Assembly (NCBI GenBank): GCA_005843825.1
Contig: SZXX01000048.1
Span: forward strand, 1-64,000
DNA length: 64,000 nucleotides
Origin: Chlorobium sp.
Lineage (GTDB): Bacteria; Bacteroidota; Chlorobiia; Chlorobiales; Chlorobiaceae
Direction of reading: 5' to 3'
Part shown: in pieces, positions 44,631 to 53,364 of the stretch
Layout of the letters: the number at the start of each line of letters is the position of its first letter
Numbering within the stretch: the first letter of the stretch is position 1
The notes under the pieces: generated by a model
The model's input: the letters and a program-made list of their open reading frames with translations, nothing else
The model's database searches: none
What the model was told of the DNA's origin: nothing
Translations under genes and position numbers: made by a program

Positions 44631-45923
44631 CTAACACATCGTTTTAATAACATCGCACACCGCTGCAGTCAATATCCCGAGCTCTTCATCGTGCATTATA
44701 AAAGGAGGCATAAGATAGACCAGACTTCCGAATGGACGTACCCAGACCCCTTTATCAACCAGTTGTTTCTGAATCACAGCCATATCAACCGGCCTGTGAA
44801 GCTCAACAACCCCTATCGCACCAAGGACCCGAACATCCTTCACACACCTCAATTCCCTGCAAGGCTCAAGCCCGCCAAGCAGTCCTGCTTCAAGACGAAG
44901 TACCGATGCCTTCCAGTCATAGCTCTTGAGCAGGGTAATGCTTGCAGATGCTACGGCGCAGGCAAGAGGGTTTGCCATAAAGGTTGGGCCATGCATGAAA
45001 AGTCCAGGATTCCCCGAACAGATTATTTCTGCAACCCTCTCTGTTGCCAGGGTGGCTGCAAGAGTCATGTAGCCGCCGGTCAACGCTTTTCCCACACACA
45101 TAATGTCAGGTGCAACAGCGGCATGCTCAAGCGCAAACATTCTCCCGGTCCGTCCAAAACCGGTAGCGATTTCATCGAAAATCAGGAGCACGCCAAAGCT
45201 GTCGCAAAGCTCTCTAAGCAGGACAAGATAGTGGGGAGCATAAAAGCGCATTCCTCCTGCACCCTGCACAACAGGCTCAATAATCACTGCGGCAATCTCC
45301 ATCTGGTGCCGTTCAAGCATCGCGAGAATATCATCAAGATCACTATCGGTACACGGTTCATCAAACCGGCACGCCGGAGCTTCAGCAAAAAAATGCTCCT
45401 GAATAGCGCCTTTGAACAGTGAGTGCATACCGGTTACCGGATCACAGACAGACATTGCACCAAAAGTATCGCCGTGATACCCGGAGCGTACAGTCAGTAA
45501 CCTGTTTTTTGAGGTTATGCCCAGAGCGGCCCAGTACTGAATGGCCATCTTGATGGCAACCTCAACCGACACAGACCCTGAATCACTGAAAAAAACTTTC
45601 TGAAGCGACTGAGGGGTTAATGCAACCAGCTGTTTTGCAAGCTCCACTGCCGGTTCATGGGTCAGGCCTCCGAACATGACATGGCTCATCCGCTGCATCT
45701 GTGCAACCATAGCCTCATTGAGCACGGGATGGTTGTATCCGTGAATGGCCGCCCACCAGGAGGACATCCCGTCAATAAGCTTGCGGCCATCCTCAAGCTC
45801 AAGAAAAACATCATACGCTTTCGAAACCGGGTAAACCGGCAATGGATTGGTCACCGAAGTATAGGGATGCCAGAGATGAGAGCGATCAAAATCGAGATCA
45901 ATGGCATGGAAGAGTCCTGGCAT
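44631..45923 (-). CDS. bioA: Adenosylmethionine-8-amino-7-oxononanoate aminotransferase
   Basis: PLP aminotransferase that converts KAPA to DAPA with SAM as amino donor. 430 residues. HLWHPYTSV near the start, the BioA hallmark [16 protein letters not shown] near 51-66, [14 protein letters not shown] near 113-126, [25 protein letters not shown] near 242-254 and the Schiff-base Lys in [15 protein letters not shown] near 273-287, plus [13 protein letters not shown]. Last gene of the bio operon; bioD ends 40 bp upstream. Confidence 0.96.
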   Translation of the reverse strand: MPGLFHAIDLDFDRSHLWHPYTSVTNPLPVYPVSKAYDVFLELEDGRKLIDGMSSWWAAIHGYNHPVLNEAMVAQMQRMSHVMFGGLTHEPAVELAKQLVALTPQSLQKVFFSDSGSVSVEVAIKMAIQYWAALGITSKNRLLTVRSGYHGDTFGAMSVCDPVTGMHSLFKGAIQEHFFAEAPACRFDEPCTDSDLDDILAMLERHQMEIAAVIIEPVVQGAGGMRFYAPHYLVLLRELCDSFGVLLIFDEIATGFGRTGRMFALEHAAVAPDIMCVGKALTGGYMTLAATLATERVAEIICSGNPGLFMHGPTFMANPLACAVASASITLLKSYDWKASVLRLEAGLLGGLEPCRELRCVKDVRVLGAIGVVELHRPVDMAVIQKQLVDKGVWVRPFGSLVYLMPPFIMHDEELGILTAAVCDVIKTMC

Positions 45924-45963
45924 AGCTTTTGGCTGCGTAAATACGTGACGACAACTTCTTTAT

Positions 45964-46638
45964 TTATAAACAGAGACGGGCGAGAGCATCTTCTTCCAGC
46001 AAACCATCCCGAAGGTCTATTACGGGAGCCGATGATCCCGCTTTATTCAGATAATGCATGATAATCTCACGCGTATCATCAGCTATCACCTTCTCTGTGC
46101 TCTGAAACCGGTTGTACATAACACCCCTGATAACGATTCCCCGTTTCACGCAGGCTTCAATCGAGAGAAGGGTATGGCTGATACTGCCAAGTCTCGTCCC
46201 GGTTACAAGCAGAAGCTCGTATCCCGCATTGCTGATATAGTCGGCAAAAAGCAGATCATGGGTCAGCGGCACCATCAAACCTCCAACTCCTTCAAGAAGC
46301 ACCAGCTCGTAGCGTTTCTGCAGTGCAAAAGTCGCCCGACGGATGTGCAGCACATCAATCTCAACCCCTTCCATACGAGCCGAAAGATGAGGTGAAGCGG
46401 GATAGCGGAAAACGTAAGGCGAGGTGAACCCCTCCCTGTCAACATCCTGCAGGCCAATTCCCATTATACGCCTGTGTTCCACTACATCCTCCGCAACACC
46501 TTCACAGCCGGTCTGGACGATTTTCTGGGTAATGACATTTCTTCCATTCTGAAGCAGTGCCTTGGCAAGCAGACCTGTCGCATATGTTTTTCCGATTCCG
46601 GTATCAATGCCGGAGACAGCAACAACGGATCCTTTCAT
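45964..46638 (-). CDS. bioD: Dethiobiotin synthetase
   Basis: Forms the ureido ring of dethiobiotin from DAPA, CO2 and ATP. About 224 residues from the ATG at 46638, which overlaps the bioC stop (ATGA). P-loop VVAVSGIDTGIGKTYATGLL near residue 4-23, the catalytic Lys in ITQKIVQTG near 40, LLEGVGGLMVPL near 113-124 and VTGTRLGSISHTLL near 141-154. The frame is open for another 21 codons upstream within bioC but those are not used. Confidence 0.94.
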   Translation of the reverse strand: MKGSVVAVSGIDTGIGKTYATGLLAKALLQNGRNVITQKIVQTGCEGVAEDVVEHRRIMGIGLQDVDREGFTSPYVFRYPASPHLSARMEGVEIDVLHIRRATFALQKRYELVLLEGVGGLMVPLTHDLLFADYISNAGYELLLVTGTRLGSISHTLLSIEACVKRGIVIRGVMYNRFQSTEKVIADDTREIIMHYLNKAGSSAPVIDLRDGLLEEDALARLCL

Positions 46639-47423
46639 GAGAGCTTCATTTTCAGACAGCAATACACAGGATGATAGGTAAGACAGACTCCGTTTTCGCA
46701 TGAAAACAACCGGCTGTACTCAGAAACAAAATGCCTGTATCGGCTTTTTGTCCATGAACGGCGCTGAAGGCCGTTGACGCCTGTCTGTCGTATATGATGC
46801 AGCACTGCCTCAGGCGAACTGAACTCAATTCGTTGCTCCTCTTCCCGGCAGACGGTAATATCAAAATACCGTCCTGCCAGAATTTCAAGCTCACCAAGAG
46901 AAAGATAGGTAAGCCCGACATCCTCGATACTCGCGATTTCCTGCATATTTGAGGGGCCGAAGGTACTGAATGCCAGAATACCGCCTGGCCGGAGATGAGC
47001 GGACATCGTTCTGAAAAATTCATCAAGATCATCAAGCCATTGCAAGGTGGCATTTGAAACCACGAGATCCAGCCCTGAAGGCAGCTCGGCCTTGGACTCT
47101 ATATCCCCGGCAATAAAGTGAAACTCTTCAACCGCAAAGCGATCAAGCACATCCTGAAGGCAGTGGATGCTCTCTTCAACCAGATCATTGGCATAATAGC
47201 TCCTGACGGTGCATCGCCTCAGCAGCTCAGCCATAAGCAGACCTGACCCGGACCCTACCTCAAGCACCCTGTCAAATGTGCAGGCCGGCTCCTCCCTGCA
47301 GAGCATTTCAGCAAGCACGGCAGCCATCACTTTCTGGACTGCAGCATTGCGGCCGTAACTTCCAAGTGTCCTGCAGAACCTTTCCCGGACAAGCTCCTTG
47401 TCTGTTTTTAACTGCTGCAGCAT
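46635..47423 (-). CDS. bioC: Malonyl-ACP O-methyltransferase
   Basis: Methylates the free carboxyl of malonyl-ACP so that fatty-acid synthase can build the pimeloyl chain in disguise. About 262 residues from ATG 47423. It starts with the BioC pattern FCRTLGSYGRNAAVQK near 13-28, SAM motif VLEVGSGSGLLMAELL near 48-63, DLVVSNATLQWLDDL near 113-127, and LRPGGILAFSTFGP near 139-152. Overlaps bioG by 16 bp at its start and bioD by ATGA at its end. The open frame extends 51 codons upstream with implausible Cys-rich sequence, rejected. Confidence 0.93.
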   Translation of the reverse strand: MLQQLKTDKELVRERFCRTLGSYGRNAAVQKVMAAVLAEMLCREEPACTFDRVLEVGSGSGLLMAELLRRCTVRSYYANDLVEESIHCLQDVLDRFAVEEFHFIAGDIESKAELPSGLDLVVSNATLQWLDDLDEFFRTMSAHLRPGGILAFSTFGPSNMQEIASIEDVGLTYLSLGELEILAGRYFDITVCREEEQRIEFSSPEAVLHHIRQTGVNGLQRRSWTKSRYRHFVSEYSRLFSCENGVCLTYHPVYCCLKMKLS

Positions 47424-48100
47424 TCGAGAACCTCCTGCAGATTTCTGAAATAAAAAAAAGGGAAATGAGGCATATCGGCAACAACAGTTTGAGGAACACC
47501 TTTCCATGCATTGTACTGATGCTGTGGTGGAAACACACAATCTTTTCCTCCGATAACAGCATGATTGTAGTGCCACGCAGCACCTCTTTGTAGCGTTCTG
47601 TTCATCATATGCTCCTGCAGCCGCTCAAGCTCTGTCAGCTGATCCAAGGTTTCGCGTTCCGGCGCCATGCAGGAAAACAGCTCAAGAGCTTCACGGGTGC
47701 CGCACATCCTGCGGTTGAAACGGTGGCGATTTTCGTCGGAGTAGGTTGAAAGCGTTGCCTGAAAGAGCTCTGGCGGAATCCCCACCCGGGCGTCTACCGG
47801 ATGCAGGGTCCCGTTGATGGCAATAGCCCGCCCTATAGGGGGCAGTTCAGTATGCTGCGCCGCCCAGACACCGAAAGACCATGCAACAACCGTGATGCGG
47901 GAGTAGCGGTGTATTGCGTTCATAAACCCCTCTTCTGTCCCAAGCGTATGGTAATCGTAACAGGCCAGCATATCCAGGGAAAAACCTGCGGAAAGCGATT
48001 CACGCAAAAGCCAGGCGGCAATCCGGTGGTCCATTCCCCAGCCGTTGAAGAAAACGAGAAGCTCTTCGGCTCCCTCTTTTCTAAGCCATGCGGTTTTCAT
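47408..48100 (-). CDS. bioG: Pimeloyl-ACP methyl ester esterase BioG
   Basis: Alpha/beta-hydrolase (DUF452) that removes the methyl group to release pimeloyl-ACP, replacing BioH. About 230 residues. LLVFFNGWGMDHRIAAWL near 14-31 (oxyanion region, typical of BioG), nucleophile in VVAWSFGVWAA near 70-80 (SxG elbow), acid likely in VIGGKDCVFPP near 179-189, His in ADMPHFPFFYF near 208-218. The ATG at 48100 has a strong GGAGGA ribosome site; a longer frame begins inside bioF. Position between bioF and bioC supports the assignment. Confidence 0.92.
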   Translation of the reverse strand: MKTAWLRKEGAEELLVFFNGWGMDHRIAAWLLRESLSAGFSLDMLACYDYHTLGTEEGFMNAIHRYSRITVVAWSFGVWAAQHTELPPIGRAIAINGTLHPVDARVGIPPELFQATLSTYSDENRHRFNRRMCGTREALELFSCMAPERETLDQLTELERLQEHMMNRTLQRGAAWHYNHAVIGGKDCVFPPQHQYNAWKGVPQTVVADMPHFPFFYFRNLQEVLECCSS

Positions 48101-48107
48101 GATATCG

Positions 48108-49265
48108 TTATCCTCCGATAATTTCAGGTATTCGCGCAATATCTTCCCAGCTCAGGGTTGAGCGGAGAGAGATGCGGATACGGGCACCTTTTTCCGGAAC
48201 AGTAGGAGGACGAACCGGCATACAGAGAAATCCTGCATCTTTCAACCGGGCGGCAAGGGCTACGGCAAGGTCATTTCCACCAGTAACAACCGGCACAATA
48301 TGACTTTCGCCCGGCACATCAAATCCGCGCCCGATCAGTTCATTTCGAAGTCTGGCTGCTAGCCTGAGAAGCGCTGCTCTCTCTGAAACCATCGAAGCCT
48401 GCCGCTCAAGAGTGAGCAGGCTCCAGCCGAGAATAACCGGCGGCAGGGCCGTAGTAAAAATAAATGAGCGCATGGTATTCAGCAGATACTCTCTTACAAG
48501 AGAACTCATCACGGCATAAGCTCCTGTAGAAGCCAGAGCCTTGCCGAATGTTCCGGTAATGATATCGATCTGCGGCACCATCCCCGCTGTTTCCGAGAGC
48601 CCGAGTCCGCGCTCTCCAAACACCCCGACACCGTGCGCCTCATCAACAATAAGGAATGCCCCGTATTTCTCTTTCAAGGCAACAAGCCTGGCAAGGTCAG
48701 CCAGATCACCGTCCATGCTGAACACCGATTCAGTAACAATAAAAATCTGACGATACCTGCCTCGAGCTCCCTCAAGCAGCTCTTCAAGATGATCATAGTC
48801 ACAGTGACGGAAACGCTGATAGGGAGCTTCAGCAATCTTCATCCCGTCAATAATGCTGGCATGGTTCAACCTGTCGCTCAGCACAAGATCATGACGGTTG
48901 CAAAGCGCTGGAAGAATCCCGATGTTGGCATGATAACCGCTGTTGAAAACCATGGCGGACTGCCGCCCGTAAAGTGCAGCCAAAGCTTTTTCCAGCTGAT
49001 CATAGAGAGGATGATTGCCTGTCAGAAGACGCGACGAAGAGCTGGTCATTGCATGCGAACTCTTGCGGAACCGACGGCCATACCCTTCAAGCAACTCGTT
49101 GTCATCGCCAAGACCGAGATAATCATTCGATGAGAGGTTCAAAAGCCTCTCGCCGTTCACTTCAATATCCTTGCCGTCACGGGCGGTAATATCAGGAAGC
49201 ACCCTGTAGCGGTCAAGGCTCTTAAGCTCATCAAGCTCCGTCCTGATACGATCATAAAACTGCAT
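48108..49265 (-). CDS. bioF: 8-amino-7-oxononanoate synthase
   Basis: PLP enzyme condensing pimeloyl-ACP with alanine to form KAPA. About 385 residues from ATG 49265 (GGAG upstream). Seen: LNLSSNDYLGLGDD near 43-56, SSSSRLLTGNHPLYDQLEKAL near 75-95, FNSGYHANIGILPAL near 104-118, LNHASIIDG near 131, FIVTESVFSMDGDLADL near 166-182, VDEAHGVGVFGERGLG near 198-213, and the Schiff-base lysine in IITGTFGKALASTGAY near 223-238. Third gene of the operon, 7 bp before bioG. Confidence 0.95.
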   Translation of the reverse strand: MQFYDRIRTELDELKSLDRYRVLPDITARDGKDIEVNGERLLNLSSNDYLGLGDDNELLEGYGRRFRKSSHAMTSSSSRLLTGNHPLYDQLEKALAALYGRQSAMVFNSGYHANIGILPALCNRHDLVLSDRLNHASIIDGMKIAEAPYQRFRHCDYDHLEELLEGARGRYRQIFIVTESVFSMDGDLADLARLVALKEKYGAFLIVDEAHGVGVFGERGLGLSETAGMVPQIDIITGTFGKALASTGAYAVMSSLVREYLLNTMRSFIFTTALPPVILGWSLLTLERQASMVSERAALLRLAARLRNELIGRGFDVPGESHIVPVVTGGNDLAVALAARLKDAGFLCMPVRPPTVPEKGARIRISLRSTLSWEDIARIPEIIGG

Positions 49266-49278
49266 TGATCGGGCTCCG

Positions 49279-50283
49279 TCAGTTAAAACTCGCAATCTGG
49301 GCAGCAAACATCCGGTCTTCAGCGACCTCCCTGCCTCGTGTCGTCAGGTAACCTCCGGTAAGATATCCGTTAGCTCCCGACAGCATCAAAAGTCCCTGAA
49401 AATCTTTCATGATCGTTTCGCGACCGGCAGCAAACTTGATGATTTTATCCGGATGCGCAAGACGGCAGATTGCAAATGCTTTCACAATATCAGCAACGGA
49501 AACCGGTTCACTTCCCTCAAGAGGGGTCCCGTCTATAGGAACAAGAACATTGAGAGGAATAACAGAAACATCAAGCTCCTGCAACGCAAAAATCATAGCT
49601 ATACGATCCTGCATCGACTCTCCCACACCCATAATCCCTCCGCAACAGACTGAGATATTGTTCTTTCTCAACAGCTTGATCGTCTCGATACGCTCTTCAA
49701 CCGTATGGGTATCAGCAATGAGGTCATGGTAGCGGTCCGGTGCAACCTGAATATTGATGTTGTAATGCGCTATCCCCTCTGCACCAAGAGCTGCAGCAGG
49801 CTCTTCACCAAGAACACCGAGTGAGGCACAGACGTGCAGATCAGGTAACTCCTTATGCAGCCGTTTGATCATGGCAAGCACTCTCTGAAATTCCGGAGTT
49901 ATTTTTTTATACCCGTACCCGCTGGTGACAATCCCGAAATGGGAAACACCATCCGCCATACAGTTACGTGCTTCAGTAAGCACTGACTCTTCATCGACAA
50001 GATCATAGACCTCAATATCAGCCCGATTGTGCCGTGACTGTGCGCAAAACTTGCAGTTTTCGCCGCAAACTCCTGATTTTGCATTCATGATAGAGCATGC
50101 GTGAAGGGATTCCGTCCCGGTTGAGTAGCGGTTTTTCACCTTGTTTGCCAGAGCGGCAAGATCAAGCGCAAGCTCACCCGGAAGATCCGCCAGGAGAAGC
50201 GCTTCCTCACGGCTGATCGGCTCGCCTGTTTCAAGCACACGATATGCTGCTGCAATGTGAGGATGGAGCGTCATGGTATCCAT
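49279..50283 (-). CDS. bioB: Biotin synthase
   Basis: Radical SAM enzyme inserting sulfur into dethiobiotin. 334 residues. The [4Fe-4S] motif C-x3-C-x2-C is [11 protein letters not shown] near residue 73-83; further family motifs are [23 protein letters not shown] near 150-162, [15 protein letters not shown] near 174-188, [18 protein letters not shown] near 213-230 and ITMN-type C-terminal [15 protein letters not shown] near 277-291, where the conserved Arg (in GRE) ligates the [2Fe-2S] cluster. It follows birA by 22 bp, first biosynthetic gene of the operon. Confidence 0.96.
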   Translation of the reverse strand: MDTMTLHPHIAAAYRVLETGEPISREEALLLADLPGELALDLAALANKVKNRYSTGTESLHACSIMNAKSGVCGENCKFCAQSRHNRADIEVYDLVDEESVLTEARNCMADGVSHFGIVTSGYGYKKITPEFQRVLAMIKRLHKELPDLHVCASLGVLGEEPAAALGAEGIAHYNINIQVAPDRYHDLIADTHTVEERIETIKLLRKNNISVCCGGIMGVGESMQDRIAMIFALQELDVSVIPLNVLVPIDGTPLEGSEPVSVADIVKAFAICRLAHPDKIIKFAAGRETIMKDFQGLLMLSGANGYLTGGYLTTRGREVAEDRMFAAQIASFN

Positions 50284-50305
50284 AAGAGTAGAATATTGTT
50301 ATTAA

Positions 50306-51292
50306 TTATAATGTTCTTTTTTGCAGATGGGCCTCTCCCGATGAAATAAGGGTCGTCTGCCCGTCTGCAGCGTCAAGCATAAGCTCTCCGCCGCGTGCAA
50401 TCCCGGAAACTGTTCCGCTGACTGTTCGCTTCAGCTGATCAATAGTGACCTGTTTCGACTGAAGCAGGGAATACCTTTCGAGATAGGGAAGTATAAAACC
50501 GAGATCCTCCTCTAAAAGCCACGCATCATAGAGTGGTTCGAAATGGTTCAGAAAAGAGGCGAGAAGCTCAGGCCTCGAAACTAAACGTCCTGTCTCCAAA
50601 AAAAGCGACGTTGCACTGTCCTGCAATTCAGACGGCATCTCTGACTGGTTGACATTGATACCGACCCCAACCACAACAAAGTGCGTAAAATCAGGCTCTG
50701 ACTGCATTTCGCACAGCACCCCGCACACCTTTCTGCCCTTGATAAGAATATCATTCGGCCACTTGACCATCGGTGCAATACCGGGAACAACAGTGCCCAA
50801 TGCCTGATGGATGGCGGCTGCCACAAGCAGTGTGAGCTGAGGGACACGGATCGAAGGAACCTCCGGGCGAAGAATCAGTGAAAAGTAGAGATTGACCCCC
50901 GCAGGCGAAACCCAGGTTCGGCCCATTCTGCCACGCCCCCCGGTCTGAGCGTCAGCAACAACAACACAGCCTTCTGGTAAACCATCACTGGCCAGGGACT
51001 TTGCAAGTATATTGGTTGATGGAGTAACCTCGTGATAGAGAATGCTTCTGCCGAACCGGCGAACGGTCAAAAACGGCGCAACTTCGGCCTCTACCGGACG
51101 CCCTGTAAGGCTCGTCAATCGATACCCGATGCCTGTCACGGCATCAACATGATACCCTTCAGCACGCAACAGCTTAATATGCTTCCAGACAGCACTTCTG
51201 GTAATACAAAATTCACGGCAGAGCTCTTCACCCGACAAAAAATCACCGGCTTTCGACAACCGAAGCAATATCCTGGCAGCAACATCGTTCAT
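50306..51292 (-). CDS. birA: Biotin-protein ligase / bio repressor BirA
   Basis: Bifunctional: adenylates biotin and transfers it to biotin carboxyl carrier protein, and represses biotin genes as biotinyl-AMP dimer. About 328 residues from ATG 51292. N-terminal winged HTH (DFLSGEELCREFCITRSAVWKHI near 15-37), ligase core with DAQTGGRGRMGRTWVSPAGVN near 117-137 (GRGRxGR adenylate loop), VKWPNDILIKGRKVCGVL near 178-195 and FVVVGVGINVN near 207-217, and a C-terminal SH3-like domain. It is the first gene of the bio operon, and a BirA operator lies 30-61 bp upstream. Confidence 0.94.
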   Translation of the reverse strand: MNDVAARILLRLSKAGDFLSGEELCREFCITRSAVWKHIKLLRAEGYHVDAVTGIGYRLTSLTGRPVEAEVAPFLTVRRFGRSILYHEVTPSTNILAKSLASDGLPEGCVVVADAQTGGRGRMGRTWVSPAGVNLYFSLILRPEVPSIRVPQLTLLVAAAIHQALGTVVPGIAPMVKWPNDILIKGRKVCGVLCEMQSEPDFTHFVVVGVGINVNQSEMPSELQDSATSLFLETGRLVSRPELLASFLNHFEPLYDAWLLEEDLGFILPYLERYSLLQSKQVTIDQLKRTVSGTVSGIARGGELMLDAADGQTTLISSGEAHLQKRTL

Positions 51293-51321
51293 AACAGGAG
51301 AGTAATCAACAAAAAAACGAA

Positions 51322-51353
51322 ATGTCAACCCATACAAGAGCGCTGGTTGACAA
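51322..51353 (-). promoter_or_regulatory. BirA operator upstream of the birA-bio operon
   Basis: On minus: TTGTCAACC, 14-nt spacer, GGTTGACAT (arms TGTCAACC/GGTTGACA, 51345-51352 and 51323-51330, are a perfect 8-bp dyad). This matches the known bacterial BirA box TTGTxAACC-N14-16-GGTTxACAA with only the outermost base of one arm off. The embedded TTGACA may also serve as a -35 element. Confidence 0.85.
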
Positions 51354-51363
51354 CTTCGTAATA

Positions 51364-51397
51364 TAAAAAAAAGGCGCACATCCGCGCGCCCCTTTTA
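51364..51397 (-). terminator. Strong terminator of the amidase gene
   Basis: GGCGC (51373-51377) pairs with GCGCC (51386-51390), extended by flanking A/T pairs, and on minus is followed by a run of nine T. It ends the minus-strand amidase transcript and insulates birA. Confidence 0.82.
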
Positions 51398-51410
51398 GAG
51401 GTAACCGTTG

Positions 51411-53138
51411 TTACTCCGCAAGGGCAGCCATACTGGTCGTTTCGTAATTTTTACGATACGCCTGCACTCCCTTGAAAATTCCATAGGCAACTTTAGTCTG
51501 CACCTGACGATCCCGGAGCATTCGCTCCTCATCCGGATGGGACAGGTATCCCACTTCAACAAGAATGCTTGGCATTGATGGCGTCCATAACACCATAAAG
51601 CCCGCCTGACGAACGCCGCGGGCATTATTGACAGATTCTCGGTCGACTGGTTTGACAATATATTGGGCGAGGGAGGTCGACTGCTTGGCAAATGCATTCT
51701 GGGCCATGCTGCTCATTATAAGATGCTCCTCAGAAAACCCTTTGTACTGTTCCTGAAAGTCCTCTTCCTGACGGATTACCGAGTTTTCAAACATTGCCAC
51801 ATCAAGAGCCGCCTGATTTTTATGCGGTCCAAGAACGTAGACCTCCGACCCGCGGGCAGTCCGGTTCGGACTTGAATTGCAGTGGATGCTGATAAAGAGT
51901 TTTCCTCCGCTCTGGTTTGCTATTCTCCCCCGCTCGTGCAGAGGAATGAACCGATCATCCTTTCTTGTATAAATCACATTCACGTCCGGCCATTTCTGAG
52001 TAATAAAAGTCCCGAGATCGCGGACAATATTCAACGCCACATCTTTTTCACGAGTCCCGCTGAAGCCGATAGTCCCGGGGTCCTTGCCTCCATGACCGGC
52101 ATCAAGCACGATGGTATTGAGCTTCCACTTTTCAACATCACGACTGAGGACCCGGGCAATCTGCAGCTCCTTTTCTTTTTTGCGGATCTCCTGCACATCA
52201 GCTTTACTGCGAACGTAGAGAACATAACGGTTCTTTTTTTTATCGCGATGAAACTCCACAGAATTAATGACATACGACTTATTGTCCAGCGCCACTGTAA
52301 ATTGCAGACTTCCTTCAGTAAACTGTTTCGGAGTGATCGCCTTGACTACGCCTCCACTGAAAATTTTTGACAAGGTATTGACATCACAAGAGGCTTTTTC
52401 AAGAGTAAAATAAACATACCCTTCTTCATCAGGCTTCAGCAGCGAAGACTCCGTAGGATTGCCGGAAGCACAAAAGCTTATGATCGCTCCATTTGCCCGT
52501 TTTTCAATCTCGATACTGCTGATCACCGCAGAACCGTCTTCGGCAGGCTTGCTGACAGCCTGAATTAAAGGGGGCTCCTCACTCTTTACAAGCCCGATAA
52601 TCCCGACAGATTCACCAAAACGTTTCCCGCCGAGCCATGCATTGATCATTCCGGATGAATAATTATAGCCTACCTCCCTGTCCAGCCAAACGGTAAAAAG
52701 TCTGCACGCCTGATTGACCGGCAGATATATCCGTGACTGCAGTGAAGAGGGCGCAGACTGCAGCTGGATAATTCTTTTTGCATGGTCATGATTCTTTGAG
52801 ATAACCTTCGCAAAATTATTATTGATCATAACCGTGCAGGAACTGCCGGGAACCCCGAGAGCTTCCTCAATGACAAGCGCACCCACCTCATGATGAAAGC
52901 TCAATCGCAAAGCCCTCGCCATTGATTCAAGATCAATCAGAAGAGTCCCGCCGTCTCTCCTTGCAAGAACCTTGATTGTATAACCCTGATCTTTTCCTGT
53001 GGTAACATGGAACGGCACTGTAGTCTGTCCCGGCTGGGCAGAGGGGGCCGCATCAAGAGTCCTGAATGAAAGCATCAAAAGAAAAACTGATATCAGAACG
53101 GAAGAACGATAATAAAGACGGAGCAAAGATTGATGCAT
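51411..53138 (-). CDS. N-acetylmuramoyl-L-alanine amidase (AmiC-like)
   Basis: Zinc amidase cutting the bond between muramic acid and the stem peptide, used in cell division. 575 residues with an N-terminal signal peptide (first about 30). An N-terminal beta-rich AMIN/copper-amine-oxidase-like region (about 35-330) precedes the Amidase_3 domain from about residue 345: VLDAGHGGKDPGTIGFSG (first zinc His), EKDVALNIVRDLG (zinc Glu), SIHCNSSPNRTARGSEVYVL (zinc His), and PSILVEVGYLSHPDEE (catalytic Glu) near 540. N-terminal extent suggests it targets septal peptidoglycan or divisome partners. Confidence 0.92.
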   Translation of the reverse strand: MHQSLLRLYYRSSVLISVFLLMLSFRTLDAAPSAQPGQTTVPFHVTTGKDQGYTIKVLARRDGGTLLIDLESMARALRLSFHHEVGALVIEEALGVPGSSCTVMINNNFAKVISKNHDHAKRIIQLQSAPSSLQSRIYLPVNQACRLFTVWLDREVGYNYSSGMINAWLGGKRFGESVGIIGLVKSEEPPLIQAVSKPAEDGSAVISSIEIEKRANGAIISFCASGNPTESSLLKPDEEGYVYFTLEKASCDVNTLSKIFSGGVVKAITPKQFTEGSLQFTVALDNKSYVINSVEFHRDKKKNRYVLYVRSKADVQEIRKKEKELQIARVLSRDVEKWKLNTIVLDAGHGGKDPGTIGFSGTREKDVALNIVRDLGTFITQKWPDVNVIYTRKDDRFIPLHERGRIANQSGGKLFISIHCNSSPNRTARGSEVYVLGPHKNQAALDVAMFENSVIRQEEDFQEQYKGFSEEHLIMSSMAQNAFAKQSTSLAQYIVKPVDRESVNNARGVRQAGFMVLWTPSMPSILVEVGYLSHPDEERMLRDRQVQTKVAYGIFKGVQAYRKNYETTSMAALAE

Positions 53139-53364
53139 AAGTTCAAAAGCATTTTATTTCCTGTAATAGAAAGGCCGCCATCAATAATAATAAAATATAT
53201 TTTTCCGCACCGCAGAAGCTGGTTTTATAATAGAAAAGGAACTATTTCTGCCCATAGTCTCAGGTTTTGTATACTCCGTGCAATTGGTAAAGTTTGTTTT
53301 TTGCTCTTCAAAACCTATCTTTTTCAAAATTTAATTGTAACGCTCTTACTACCGGAACTGATCT

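Noticed and set aside
44601-45422. Long plus-strand frame of 273 codons
   Set aside because: Antisense shadow of bioA, which carries all aminotransferase motifs.
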